Of a stretch of DNA of 64,000 nt, positions 26,248 through 37,348 are shown in pieces (the first letter of the stretch is position 1; each line of letters opens with the position of its first letter). The notes under the pieces were generated by a model, which worked only from the letters and a program-made list of their open reading frames with translations, was not told the DNA's origin and ran no database searches. This DNA is from Candidatus Hydrothermarchaeum profundi (GTDB taxonomy: Archaea > Hydrothermarchaeota > Hydrothermarchaeia > Hydrothermarchaeales > Hydrothermarchaeaceae). The stretch is taken from the NCBI GenBank assembly GCA_002011125.2, contig MTMF02000009.1, forward strand, positions 609,095 to 673,094, written 5' to 3'. Made by a program: the position numbers and the translations under genes.

Positions 26248-28293
26248 TTATACCACCTTATACCTATCATTTCGCTTTGGATCATAAATGTAGCCATCTA
26301 ATTTCAATCTTTCAATAGCTTTTTCAACTTCTTTTTCTGGGATTCCATATTTTCCGGCTCTCTCTATTATTTCAGATTTCTTTACAGGGGCGTTGAGTTC
26401 ATTTTCTAGCTCCTTAATTATATCTAGTACCTGAGTGAGGCGCTCTCTTTGGGATTTAGTTACTCCCACCATTATTTTATCTATATCATATTTACCCGTC
26501 TCTAAGTCAAGTCCAGCTTGTTTTAAAGATTCTGTAATAAGCCTAATAGCTCGATTTACGTCCTCTACATCTGTCTGTTGAGATAGCCGAACTCTAGCTG
26601 AAGCCCGTGCTATTCTTATGATGGCCCAAAGCTGTCTAGCCGTGAGAGGTATGGGTACTCCTTCTGCCTCCTTAGCGGCTTCTCTCATTTCCACATAAAA
26701 TTCTTCTATCTTTTTTTTAGCATCCTCGGTCAGAAGAGGATAGCAATTTTGCCGTGCATATGCAATATATTTTCTCAGGAGATCTGTAGGTATTCTTGGG
26801 CCTATCTGGGTTGGCGATGTAACGGTATTCAGTATATGCTTTGCTACTTCTCTGGTTTCCTCTAATTCATCTCTTACAAAAAATATTAGATCAAACCTTG
26901 ATAATATGGTAGGAGGGAGATTAATTTGCTCCGATATAGATCTGTATTCGTCAAATCTCCCATATTTAGGATTTGCAGCAGCTAATATGGAACATCTAGC
27001 TCTAAAAGTCGCTAATAAACCCGCTTTCGCTATACTAACAGTTTGCTGTTCCATGGTTTCATGCATTCCCGCTCTGTCATTAGGCTCCATTTTCTCGAAT
27101 TCATCTATGCACGCAATCCCTTTATCAGCCATTACCAAAGCGCCGGCTTCAAGACTCCATCCACCATCACCAAATTCATCCTTTACTGCGGCAGCTGTTA
27201 ATCCTGCCGCAGAAGCTCCCTTTCCTGAAGCATACACTCCTCTTGGTGCAAGTTCTTTTGCAACGTATTGCAGAATCTCTGATTTTCCGGTGGCAGGCTC
27301 ACCTATGATTATTATATGACTATCGCCCCGAATTCTGCCTCCATCCGGTAACTTGAGTGCAGGAGAAGAAAATAGCTGGTACATTATTGCCTCTTTAATG
27401 TCATTGTATCCGAAAATATGTGGAGCTATGCTGTCTCTAATCTTCTCATAAATTAGAGGGTCTTTAGAAAGTTCTTTTATTTTTTCCTCATCTTCCTTAC
27501 TTATCTCAAGCTCTTCAAATTCCATTTCTATTGTTCTAACAGAATTTGCTTCCAAATAAATTTCAAATACCCTAGAGTTTTTTTCTTTGTACTTTTTTTT
27601 AATGGCTCTAAGTATACCAACAACTTCAATCTTATCTCCAGGCGTGATTCTCCCGGTTATATCGTCTTCTAGATAGATAGATATCTGTTTAGGATGCTCA
27701 CCTCCGCGAAGGTCTTCCAAGGACTCTTGAATCAATATTTTTTGAGAATCTATTAGAACCGACTCGGAGATTTTCAACTTAAAGGGCCCCCGAGTTTCGC
27801 AATTTTCACAGAGAAAAGGTTGCTTTATTCTTTCTCCTTCTTGATCTACAAGTGTAACATCTCCGCATCGTTGACATTCAAAAGCTCCAACAACTAGTTT
27901 AGGTCTAACGTCGGTTGATTTCCTCACAATCCCCTCTACCATTAGGAGCTTTCCGACATCTTCGCTTCGAAGGTCGCGAATCATCATTTTATGGGTCTGG
28001 GGGAGATTCACGAACCTAACGTTTATTTTAACAGTTTCATGGTCTAATGGTAGATCAATATTTTTTAGAGCTTTCTCCATACTTGATATAAGATAGTCTG
28101 GGTTAACGATAAGTTCATCTGCTAGAGTCATATCGAACTTATCAAGGTCGTTGAAATCAATGTGAAGGCTCCGGATTTCTGGGTAACTCTCGGATACCTT
28201 TAATATTTCCCTCGTATAATAGGTCCTCAAGAATCTCTCCAATTTTGTTTCTAGGTCTACTATTCCGGTGCTCTTTGTTTCTGTATCATCCAT
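26248..28293 (-). CDS. mcm: Replicative DNA helicase MCM
   Basis: 681 residues, typical for a single archaeal MCM without an intein. The N-terminal domain carries a zinc site (C140, C143, C162, C165). In the AAA+ domain, Walker A is GEPATGKS at 331-338, Walker B is CIDE at 395-398, and the arginine-finger motif is ILSRFD at 463-468. A C-terminal winged helix ends the protein. MCM forms the hexamer that unwinds DNA 3' to 5' at forks. A TATA-like GTTATATTA on the minus strand about 27-35 bases upstream suggests its own promoter and a very short leader. Confidence 0.98.
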   Translation of the reverse strand: MDDTETKSTGIVDLETKLERFLRTYYTREILKVSESYPEIRSLHIDFNDLDKFDMTLADELIVNPDYLISSMEKALKNIDLPLDHETVKINVRFVNLPQTHKMMIRDLRSEDVGKLLMVEGIVRKSTDVRPKLVVGAFECQRCGDVTLVDQEGERIKQPFLCENCETRGPFKLKISESVLIDSQKILIQESLEDLRGGEHPKQISIYLEDDITGRITPGDKIEVVGILRAIKKKYKEKNSRVFEIYLEANSVRTIEMEFEELEISKEDEEKIKELSKDPLIYEKIRDSIAPHIFGYNDIKEAIMYQLFSSPALKLPDGGRIRGDSHIIIIGEPATGKSEILQYVAKELAPRGVYASGKGASAAGLTAAAVKDEFGDGGWSLEAGALVMADKGIACIDEFEKMEPNDRAGMHETMEQQTVSIAKAGLLATFRARCSILAAANPKYGRFDEYRSISEQINLPPTILSRFDLIFFVRDELEETREVAKHILNTVTSPTQIGPRIPTDLLRKYIAYARQNCYPLLTEDAKKKIEEFYVEMREAAKEAEGVPIPLTARQLWAIIRIARASARVRLSQQTDVEDVNRAIRLITESLKQAGLDLETGKYDIDKIMVGVTKSQRERLTQVLDIIKELENELNAPVKKSEIIERAGKYGIPEKEVEKAIERLKLDGYIYDPKRNDRYKVV

Positions 28294-28341
28294 AAATAAC
28301 CCACGACCTTTTACTTAATTCTAATATAACCGCATTTCTAT

Positions 28342-28482
28342 TTACGAAGGATAGCTTCTTTGGTGGACGTCTTCCTTTGAAAGACTCTCCTCGTAATAAG
28401 GGGGCATCCAATAGAAATAATGGGGGGATACTACTTCTTCTTTATCCGAGAGAGCATAGGAAAAGTGCCACTTTACTTCCAC
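28342..28482 (-). CDS. Possible 46-residue protein downstream of the TatD-like gene
   Basis: In the 195-base gap before mcm, the minus strand is open for 46 codons from GTG 28482, starting 6 bases after the TatD-like stop, to TAA at 28344-28342. The product begins with V/MEVKWHFSYALSDKEE and is very rich in aromatic residues (WHFSY, HYFYW, PPYYEE) with acidic and proline residues between. There is no clear SD, and I know no such family. The position right behind the stop and the protein-like composition support it, but an open frame of this length can occur by chance. Confidence 0.35.
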   Translation of the reverse strand: MEVKWHFSYALSDKEEVVSPHYFYWMPPYYEESLSKEDVHQRSYPS

Positions 28483-28488
28483 TACATT

Positions 28489-29383
28489 TTAGTAATCTAA
28501 ACTAATGCCATAGGCATGCTCAATATTGTCTTTATGTATCTTCCAAAGGTCTTCTTCGTTTATTACTCCTCTTTCATATAGCAAGCGGCTTATTCTAGGA
28601 ACACTTTTGGGACCTACTACAGCTCCGGGTCGTGATAGGTCGTCAATATAATCGCTTTCCATTAAGAACCTATTACCCTCCCTTACAGCTCTCGCTATAT
28701 TCTCTTTAGATGCAATTAATGATGGCAATATTCCGGTCTTTTCTCCGGCCTTTATAAGGGGTGGAGAGTAGTGTTTTATCACTTTATAGGGTTTCAAGCC
28801 AGCTTGCAGGGCCATTTCTCTAAACTCAGTGAAATGTGTATCCGTGACGGTTTCGGTATGTAATTGTACTGCGCAATTTATATCTGCTGCAGTCTCCATA
28901 ATTTTTAAAAGGAAGTCATTGCATGCTTCATAGACTTCATTTTCTACCTCGAAGTGTGGCCTACCTACTTCTCCTAGGGCTATTGCTTCTTCATTAACTA
29001 TTTTTTTCCCCATCTTTTCTATGACTTTAAATCCTATTTCTTTGGCTGCTTTAATTGAGAATCTATTACACATTAAAACAAAGTCAGCAGGATGGATACC
29101 TATAACAGGAAATGACTTCACATTCGTTTCTTTGTTAATAGTTTTAGAGATCGAGATTGTCTTGTCTGATAGTTTTAAAAGTCCCTCTTCAGTAGGTTGG
29201 AGTTTCCAGTCGGCAGTAGTTTTACACACCAAAAAGATAAATCTACCTCCAGCGTGTTCAAACTTCTTAACTGCATTTAACCCCTCCCCATTAATAGGGT
29301 CAATATGTATATGGTTGTCCGTATAGCCTTCAATGGGAATTTTTCTTGGGATTTCCTTATATACCGTATTTGAATAAAGGACT

Positions 29384-29403
<20 letters not shown>
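28489..29403 (-). CDS. TatD-related metal-dependent hydrolase (COG1831-like)
   Basis: 304 residues of the amidohydrolase-type TIM barrel. Metal ligands are visible in order: DNHIHIDP (29-36), GIHPAD, GEVGRPHF, QLHTE, KHYSPP and ESDYIDD. This set fits the archaeal TatD-like group COG1831 rather than classical TatD DNases. The substrate is unknown. The start overlaps the end of the DUF116 gene by 20 bases (an internal ATG two codons later, M3, shortens the overlap), so the two are coupled. Confidence 0.82.
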
Positions 29404-31403
<2,000 letters not shown>

Positions 31404-31527
31404 ATAATATTTTTGAACTGCTCACATTTTTTAGCTTCCCTTAAAGAGCTGAAAAAGGGGTTCTCTGATTTTATTCCTCACGCTATTAAGGGCTTTAAGT
31501 AATTGGCAGCAGCGTGCTTGCATAAAC
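31404..31527. other. Spacer between ahcY and the trp promoter
   Basis: No gene or RNA was recognised. The part just after ahcY has a T-rich stretch (ATATTTTTGAA) that may end transcription. Confidence 0.4.
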
Positions 31528-31535
31528 TTTAAATA
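31528..31535 (+). promoter_or_regulatory. TATA box of the trp operon
   Basis: TTTAAATA at 31528-31535 is the best TATA box before trpC. A start of transcription about 25 bases on would fall near 31558, inside the first palindrome. Confidence 0.6.
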
Positions 31536-31552
31536 AGAGCACCGCTACTCTG

Positions 31553-31572
31553 AATGAGCATAAATGTTCATT
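31553..31572. promoter_or_regulatory. Palindromic operator 1 of the trp operon
   Basis: A 20-base imperfect palindrome, AATGAGCAT at the left and ATGTTCATT at the right, with 16 of 20 positions symmetric. It covers the predicted transcription start. Its centre is 20 bases from that of the second palindrome. Confidence 0.6.
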
Positions 31573-31592
31573 AATGTATAAAAATATACATT
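31573..31592. promoter_or_regulatory. Palindromic operator 2 of the trp operon
   Basis: Two perfect 8-base arms, AATGTATA and TATACATT, flank a 4-base A centre. It follows operator 1 without a gap and shares the AATG...CATT ends. The arms contain TGTATA/TATACA, near the TGTACA TRP-box bound by TrpY in Methanothermobacter. It ends 10 bases before the probable trpC ATG. Confidence 0.65.
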
Positions 31593-31602
31593 GTGCATGT
31601 GT

Positions 31603-32349
31603 ATGAATTTTAAAACGATTCTCGAAGATTGCAAATCCCGTTATAAGGGCTTTGACCAAAAAGTAGTGCAAACTAGAAAACCTAGAGATTTTGTCACTTC
31701 AATTTTACAAGCAAAGAAATATGGATTAAACCCCATTATTTCAGAGATTAAGCCAGCTTCGCCTAGTGGAGTGTTAAGGGAGATAAACAATGTTAGGGAA
31801 TTAGCTCTAGAGATGACCGCAGGGGGGGCATGCGGAGTATCGGTTCTTACAGAGGAAAAATATTTTCAGGGGGCTCTCGGAAATCTAAAAGCAGTTTCGG
31901 AAGTTTCTAATATTCCTGTTCTGAGAAAGGATTTCATTTTCGATGAAGCTCAGATAGATGAGTCTTATTATTATGGCGCGGATTCTCTACTATTAATATC
32001 CAGCTTTTTAAAAAAAGACCATTTAAAAAAGTTTATTGCGAGAGCTAGGGGTTATGGGATGGAACCATTAGTGGAGATCCATTCTCTAAGGGATGTCAAA
32101 AAAGCTAAAGTTGCGGGAGCTAAAGTTTTTGTTATTAACAATAGAGACAAAGATACTCTGAAAATAGACCTAGGGAAGAGTAAGAGTCTTTCTAAATATA
32201 TTGAAGGGATAAAAATTAGCGCTTCAGGCATTAAAAATCTAGACGATTTGAATTTTGTGCTTGAGTATTGCGATGCAGCATTAATAGGTACGTCCATCAT
32301 GAAGGCAGATAATATTCTAGAAAAGGTGAAGGAATTTGTTCGCGCTTGA
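31603..32349 (+). CDS. trpC: Indole-3-glycerol phosphate synthase
   Basis: TIM-barrel enzyme that closes the indole ring in tryptophan synthesis. The product has 248 residues from ATG 31603 (MNFKTILEDC); upstream in-frame TTG 31591 and ATG 31597 are possible, but TTG 31591 lies inside the second operator palindrome. Motifs: ISEIKPASPSG, the catalytic lysine region VLRKDFIFDEAQI, VEIHS, INNRD and ISASGI...ALIGTSIM. First gene of trpC-E-G-D; its end overlaps trpE by 14 bases. Confidence 0.96.
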   Translation: MNFKTILEDCKSRYKGFDQKVVQTRKPRDFVTSILQAKKYGLNPIISEIKPASPSGVLREINNVRELALEMTAGGACGVSVLTEEKYFQGALGNLKAVSEVSNIPVLRKDFIFDEAQIDESYYYGADSLLLISSFLKKDHLKKFIARARGYGMEPLVEIHSLRDVKKAKVAGAKVFVINNRDKDTLKIDLGKSKSLSKYIEGIKISASGIKNLDDLNFVLEYCDAALIGTSIMKADNILEKVKEFVRA

Positions 32350-33784
32350 GGAAGTCTACGATATAGCGGAAGAGTTAGGATACCCCTGTGTTATACCTCT
32401 TGTTAAGACCATAAAAAAAATTAGATTAAAGCCTACTGATGTATATGCTTCTCTAAAAGACAGTGATTATTCATTCTTGCTAGAATCAGCGATCGTAGGA
32501 GAAAAAGTTGCAAGATACTCTTTTCTGGGAAAGGAGCCTTTGGATGTTATTAAAATTAAAGATGGAGTATTGTATACCAATAAAGACAAAAGGGTATTTT
32601 CAAATCCAATAGAACTGCTCAGAAAATTCATAGCTCGGTATAATGTCTACGAGAATAGACTACCCCGCTTTTTTGGGGGGCTTTTAGGCTATTTTTCTTA
32701 TGATTTCATAAGATATTTTGAGGAAATTGGAAATTCTTCTAAACCAGATTTAATAAACGACGCCGAGTTCATGTTTGTAAAGGATTTAATAGTGTTCGAT
32801 CACTGGAGGGATGAGATTCTATTGATTTCAAATCTACTAATAGAGGAGGAAAGGGAAATAAGGCCTAAATTCAAAATAGCTCAAGAAATAATAAGAGAGC
32901 TACAGCAAATAGTAGGAGTTTCTAAGCCCTATAAAATAGAATTTAACGGCCAGGAAGTAGATGTAGAAAGCAATTTCAAAAAGGAAGAGTTTGAAGATGC
33001 AGTATATAAAGCAAAAGAATATATTTACGCTGGAGATATCTTTCAAGTCGTTCTTTCTCAAAGATTTTCATGTAAGACAGATGCTGACCCTTTCCATGTA
33101 TACTTGGCTTTAAAGGAGATAAATCCTTCGCCTTATATGTACTTTCTCAAATTTGGTGATTTGAATATTATAGGTTCTAGCCCTGAGATCCTTGTGAAGA
33201 CAGAAAGGTCTAAAGTCATCCTGAGGCCTATAGCAGGTACAAGACCTAGGGGGAGGGATATAGTTGAAGATGAAGCGTTAGGAAGGGAGATGGTAAATGA
33301 TCCTAAAGAGAGGGCAGAACATGTTATGCTAGTGGACTTGGGTAGAAATGACATCGGCAAAGTCTCGAAATTTGGAACTGTGCATGTGAATGAGTTCATG
33401 GCTATTGAGAAGTATTCTCATGTGCAGCATATAGTTAGTAATGTGGTAGGCGAGTTGAGAGAGGGTATGGATTCTTACGACGCCCTACAAGCCACTTTTC
33501 CAGCAGGAACAGTGAGTGGGGCTCCAAAGATTAGGGCGATGCAAATAATAGAGGAGCTGGAGCCAGTGAGACGGGGTATCTATGCGGGTGCAGTGGGATA
33601 TTTTTCATTTAATGGAGATATGGATTTCGCAATCACAATACGTACAATAGTTATGTACGGCAAGGATGCACAGGTACAAGTAGGGGCAGGAATAGTAGTG
33701 GACTCGAATCCTGAAAGAGAATATCAGGAGACGGTTAACAAAGGAAAAGCTATGTTAAAAGCTATAGAGATGGTGAACAAATGA
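32336..33784 (+). CDS. trpE: Anthranilate synthase component I
   Basis: Converts chorismate and ammonia to anthranilate. 482 residues from TTG 32336, supported by GGTGA at 32325-32329 six bases upstream. The N-terminal LLES motif (feedback tryptophan site) is present (SFLLESA). Catalytic chorismate-binding motifs are in the C-terminal half: GDIFQVVLSQRF, SPEILV, IAGTRPRG, HVMLVDLGRNDIG and the GAPKIRAM segment. The presence of LLES suggests tryptophan feedback control. It overlaps both neighbours in the operon. Confidence 0.97.
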   Translation: MFALEEVYDIAEELGYPCVIPLVKTIKKIRLKPTDVYASLKDSDYSFLLESAIVGEKVARYSFLGKEPLDVIKIKDGVLYTNKDKRVFSNPIELLRKFIARYNVYENRLPRFFGGLLGYFSYDFIRYFEEIGNSSKPDLINDAEFMFVKDLIVFDHWRDEILLISNLLIEEEREIRPKFKIAQEIIRELQQIVGVSKPYKIEFNGQEVDVESNFKKEEFEDAVYKAKEYIYAGDIFQVVLSQRFSCKTDADPFHVYLALKEINPSPYMYFLKFGDLNIIGSSPEILVKTERSKVILRPIAGTRPRGRDIVEDEALGREMVNDPKERAEHVMLVDLGRNDIGKVSKFGTVHVNEFMAIEKYSHVQHIVSNVVGELREGMDSYDALQATFPAGTVSGAPKIRAMQIIEELEPVRRGIYAGAVGYFSFNGDMDFAITIRTIVMYGKDAQVQVGAGIVVDSNPEREYQETVNKGKAMLKAIEMVNK

Positions 33785-34353
33785 AAGTTCTAATTATCGA
33801 TAACATGGACTCATTTGTTTATAATCTGTATCAGTATATTGGGGAACTTGGAGCAGATGTAGAGGTAAGGAGAAATCACATAACGATTGAGGAAGTATTT
33901 AGAATTGACCCTGATAAAATAATAATAAGTCCCGGACCTGGAGTGCCTGAAAAAGCAGGAAGTAGTGTTGGAATAGTGAGAAGGTTTGGCCAAAATACGC
34001 CTATTCTTGGGGTTTGTTTAGGACACCAGGCCATTGGAGTAGCTTACGGTGCTAAAGTAAAAAGAGCTAAGACTCTAATGCACGGCAAAATTTCCTATAT
34101 AACTCATGATGGGTCCGGTATTTATAAAGGAGTTAAAAATCCGCTAATAGCTACAAGGTATCATTCATTAGCAATTGCAGAAGAGGATTTCCCTAAGACT
34201 CTAAAAGTAACCGCGAAAAGTGAAGACGGAGTGATAATGGGGGTAAGGCATGTTAAGTATCCCGTTGAGGGAGTACAATTCCATCCGGAATCTATTCTCA
34301 CTACTGAAGGGAAAAAATTGCTTAAAAACTTTCTGGACGGTGATATAGATTGA
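33781..34353 (+). CDS. trpG: Anthranilate synthase component II (glutamine amidotransferase)
   Basis: 190-residue class I glutamine amidotransferase that feeds ammonia to TrpE. The catalytic triad is C79 (GVCLGHQ), H168 and E170 (QFHPES). The SPGPG oxyanion region is at 50-54. The start overlaps the trpE stop as ATGA. Confidence 0.97.
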   Translation: MKVLIIDNMDSFVYNLYQYIGELGADVEVRRNHITIEEVFRIDPDKIIISPGPGVPEKAGSSVGIVRRFGQNTPILGVCLGHQAIGVAYGAKVKRAKTLMHGKISYITHDGSGIYKGVKNPLIATRYHSLAIAEEDFPKTLKVTAKSEDGVIMGVRHVKYPVEGVQFHPESILTTEGKKLLKNFLDGDID

Positions 34354-35366
34354 AGTATTTCATATCTAAACTGGTAGAAAAAGAAGACTTATCAGAGGAA
34401 GAGGCGAGGCAGGCAATGCAGACAATAATGTCGGGCAATGCCACAGATGCCCAAATCGGATCCTTCCTTACAGCCCTTAGAATGAAGGGTGAAACAGTAG
34501 AAGAGATATCAGCCTTTGCAAAGGTGATGAGAGAATTCGCGGAGAATATTAATCCTAGGGTTACCGGTACTCTAGTAGACACATGCGGGACTGGAGGAGA
34601 TACGGTAAAAACATTCAACATCTCAACTATAGCATCCTTCGTTGTCGCTGGTGCAGGGGTACCAATAGCGAAGCATGGAAATCGATCTGTGACATCAAAG
34701 TCTGGGAGTGCTGATTTAATAGAGGCATTAGGAGTGAAGATAGATCTCCCGCCAAAGGAAGTGGAGACGTGCATTGAAAAAGTTGGTATTGGATTTATGT
34801 TTGCCCCGATTTTCCATAAAGCGATGAAATATGCTATCGGCCCTAGAAGAGAGATGGGTATAAGAACAGTATTTAATATTCTTGGACCTTTAACTAATCC
34901 TGCCAATGCGAATGCGCAATTGTTAGGAGTATTTGATATCAATCTTACTGAGAAAATGGCACGTGTTCTCTATAGGCTGGGGGTAAAACGGGCTATGGTT
35001 GTGCATGGAATAGATGGCCTTGATGAAATATCTACTTTGGGAAAGACTCAGGTTTCTGAGCTTAATAATGGCGAAGTAAGGAGTTATCAAATAAAGCCTG
35101 AAGACTTTGGTCTAAAGAAAGCCTCTGTTTCCGAGTTAGCTGGAGGTAATGCGGAGAAAAACGCAGCAATAGCACTTAAAATATTAAGGGATAAGGAGAC
35201 TGATCCAAGAAGGGATATTGTAGAGCTTAATGCTGCTGCGGGCATCTATATTGGAAATAAAGCCTCATCTCTAGAGGAAGGATTAGAAGTAGCTAGAGAT
35301 TCTATAGACTCAGGCAAGGCTTTAGAAAAATTGGATGCCCTTATTAAGGAGACTAATTATAAGTAG
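34350..35366 (+). CDS. trpD: Anthranilate phosphoribosyltransferase
   Basis: Transfers phosphoribosyl from PRPP to anthranilate. 338 residues; motifs [36 protein letters not shown] and the metal-binding GIDGLDE are all present. The start is TTG 34350, overlapping the trpG stop (TTGA). It is the last trp gene here; trpF, trpB and trpA are not in the window. A frameshifted winged-helix gene runs against it from the other strand and overlaps its stop. Confidence 0.97.
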   Translation: MKYFISKLVEKEDLSEEEARQAMQTIMSGNATDAQIGSFLTALRMKGETVEEISAFAKVMREFAENINPRVTGTLVDTCGTGGDTVKTFNISTIASFVVAGAGVPIAKHGNRSVTSKSGSADLIEALGVKIDLPPKEVETCIEKVGIGFMFAPIFHKAMKYAIGPRREMGIRTVFNILGPLTNPANANAQLLGVFDINLTEKMARVLYRLGVKRAMVVHGIDGLDEISTLGKTQVSELNNGEVRSYQIKPEDFGLKKASVSELAGGNAEKNAAIALKILRDKETDPRRDIVELNAAAGIYIGNKASSLEEGLEVARDSIDSGKALEKLDALIKETNYK

Positions 35367-35643
35367 CCGGACATCAGCATTCTCCCTAATTCACTTAGCT
35401 TTACTTCAACTTTTTTTCTTTTCTCAAAGGTTTCAATTAGCTCCATTTGTACTAGACCCTCTACTTCTCTGCTACCATTTATATGATATGACAAGAGAGG
35501 GGGACTCATTTTTGTCTCTTTACTTAACTCGTTAAGTGAGGCAGAGCCACCAGCCGCAAAAAGAATCTCCTACGTGGCCTGTTGATAGTCCAGTGCCAAC
35601 AAAATTCACTCTCCCTAATGGTATAGAGCAACTTTTCATCCAT
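35357..35643 (-). pseudogene. Frameshifted winged-helix transcription regulator (ArsR/TrmB-like)
   Basis: On the minus strand, ATG 35643 opens MDEKLLYTIRESEF... as far as RPRRR near 35571. One frame over, translation continues as ILFAAGGSASLNELSKE, then MSPPLLSYHING, EGLVQMELIETF and VKLSELGRML, ending at TAA 35359-35357. Joined, this is an ordinary winged-helix of about 95 residues (RRREILFAA, recognition helix SPPLLSYHI, wing, C-terminal LSELGR). The total of 287 bases is one short of a whole number of codons, consistent with loss of one base near 35567-35571 (the complement of a GGGAG run reduced to GGAG). Either a recent inactivation or a sequencing error. Position next to the trp genes suggests it once controlled them. 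Confidence 0.7.
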
Positions 35644-35698
35644 GTGAACTTTTATAAAGTCAGCATAAAGGGAGATAGATTTCTAGACTAAAACTCAA

Positions 35699-35728
35699 GG
35701 GAGACCCTCTCTCCCATTTTCCTTTTTT
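35699..35728 (+). terminator. Possible intrinsic terminator after the trp region
   Basis: GGGAGA at 35699-35704 and TCTCCC at 35710-35715 form a 6-bp stem with a 5-base loop, followed by a T-rich run (ATTTTCCTTTTTT). It lies 333 bases after trpD, beyond the broken regulator. Confidence 0.45.
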
Positions 35729-35785
35729 AATATACTAAATTTGTTTTCAAGAAACATATAGTTCATTGCAAAACCCAGAGTAACC

Positions 35786-35808
35786 GGAAGATTTATGTTA
35801 GATCTTCC
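35786..35808. repeat. Short inverted repeat before the lamin-tail gene
   Basis: GGAAGAT (35786-35792) and ATCTTCC (35802-35808) flank a 9-base loop. The nearby gap 35644-35842 otherwise holds only the terminator-like hairpin; no other gene was found in it. Confidence 0.35.
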
Positions 35809-35842
35809 AATACTAAGCTAAAAAAGCCGAGGAACATCATGT

Positions 35843-37348
35843 ATGTATGGGAAAATAGCTTTAATTTTAATAATTATTTTCCTTCCTAATGTTGTTTACT
35901 CTCATGATGCTTTAAAAGTCGTTGTAGTTGCAAATTCCATCGACTATCAACTTGCCCAAGATTTCTTTGATTTTCTTAGAGACAAAGGCATAGAAGTATT
36001 ACATCTAAATGCTTCCGAATTTCCTAAGTACAAAAACGAGAAATTCATAATCATTTTAGGCGGTCACAGGGCTTACGCAGGGGTAGGTGAGATAGCTGGA
36101 CAGGTTCTCCTACCAGAAGAGCGAAGCTCTATCGAAATCGCTGGCAATAAGAAATTATTTTTCAAGACTAACATTTGGTCAAAAGGGCAAGTGGTGATCG
36201 TCATTGCCGGTTCTAATCGTCATCAGACTAGACAGGCTCATAATGAGAATAGAGCAATTGTTATCGAGAATTTAAAAGAAGCGGCTGAAAAAATATCTAC
36301 GTCTATAGAGGTTTTTAATATAACCATTAGGGAAAATGAATCGGCTATCATAAAAGCCCGTCTTATAGATGAAAATGGAAATTCCTTAGCTGGTAAAAAA
36401 CTAAGCTTTTATCTCAAATGGGGGGAAAAACTAGGCTCAGCTATGACTGATGAGGAGGGGTTTGCCTCTATAAGCTATAAGCCTAAGAACTGGGGTGTTT
36501 ACAATATCCTGGTTTCTTTCCCGGAAGATGCGACATATGCCCAGTCGCAGGCTGAAGGAACGCTGAAAGTAGCACCATTGAAGATACCGACTTCACTAAG
36601 GATGGCAAAACCAATATTCATAGGGGAAAGCAGAGAAGAAGTAACTCTGGTAGCTGTTCTAGAAGACATATTAGAACTTGTAATGAACAGAGGATCGCTT
36701 AAAACCGCTATTGCTAAACCTATATCTGGAAAAACCATTTCATTCACTGTTGATGAAACCCTTGCGGGAACCGCAGTTACGGATAGTGACGGTCAAGCAT
36801 CACTTAACTTCACTATCCCTTCTACATGGATAAGTGGCTATAAAGAGATTGAAGTTAGTTTTTTGGGAAGCTCCGAGTACAGTTCCTCACAAGGAAGCGG
36901 CAGATTAGCAATAACCTCCGCAACTGCTAGGTTAGTAAGGATTAATGAAGTTGAGCTAAATCCGGCAGGCGATGACCGTAGCGTAGGAGAATGGATAGAG
37001 TTTTATAATCCGTCCTCTTATGATATAAATCTGGAGGGGTGGAGGCTTGGCTTAGCGCGATTTGAAATACTCCAAAAAGAGATAGCTCCACCACTTTACA
37101 TACCATTATTTGGTACTATACCTGCTAAAGGCTATTTTGTAAAAACCTTCTATAAAGGTATTTTTGGAGATGAAAACGAATTTACCCTACTTGACGTAGC
37201 TGGTAATGAGGTGGATAGGACACCAATTTTAAGTGACTATGAAGACAATAACAAAGCGTGGGGAAGGTATCCGGATGGCATGGATACGAATTCTAACTCT
37301 GATTGGAAATTCCGAAATTCAAGCAAAGGAGGAGTTAATAAACCGTGA
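35843..37348 (+). CDS. Secreted protein with Ig-like repeats and a lamin-tail domain
   Basis: 501 residues. An N-terminal signal peptide (about 1-20, cut after VYS) is followed by a domain with VVVVANSIDYQLAQDFFDFL (S-layer/protease-like alpha/beta part, about 23-150). Two Ig-like beta domains follow, at about 155-245 (KARLIDENGNSLAGKKLSF, TDEEGFASISY) and about 250-355 (GKTISFTVD, TDSDGQASLNFTIP). A lamin-tail domain covers about 363-470 (VRINEVELNPAGDD, GEWIEFYNPSSYDINLEGWRL). There is no membrane anchor at the C terminus. Such proteins are extracellular and often bind surfaces or nucleic acids. Function unknown; an acquired, fast-evolving surface gene is plausible. Confidence 0.75.
   Translation: MYGKIALILIIIFLPNVVYSHDALKVVVVANSIDYQLAQDFFDFLRDKGIEVLHLNASEFPKYKNEKFIIILGGHRAYAGVGEIAGQVLLPEERSSIEIAGNKKLFFKTNIWSKGQVVIVIAGSNRHQTRQAHNENRAIVIENLKEAAEKISTSIEVFNITIRENESAIIKARLIDENGNSLAGKKLSFYLKWGEKLGSAMTDEEGFASISYKPKNWGVYNILVSFPEDATYAQSQAEGTLKVAPLKIPTSLRMAKPIFIGESREEVTLVAVLEDILELVMNRGSLKTAIAKPISGKTISFTVDETLAGTAVTDSDGQASLNFTIPSTWISGYKEIEVSFLGSSEYSSSQGSGRLAITSATARLVRINEVELNPAGDDRSVGEWIEFYNPSSYDINLEGWRLGLARFEILQKEIAPPLYIPLFGTIPAKGYFVKTFYKGIFGDENEFTLLDVAGNEVDRTPILSDYEDNNKAWGRYPDGMDTNSNSDWKFRNSSKGGVNKP

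Noticed and set aside
26248-28293. Intein in MCM
   Set aside because: The protein is 681 residues with uninterrupted AAA+ motifs.
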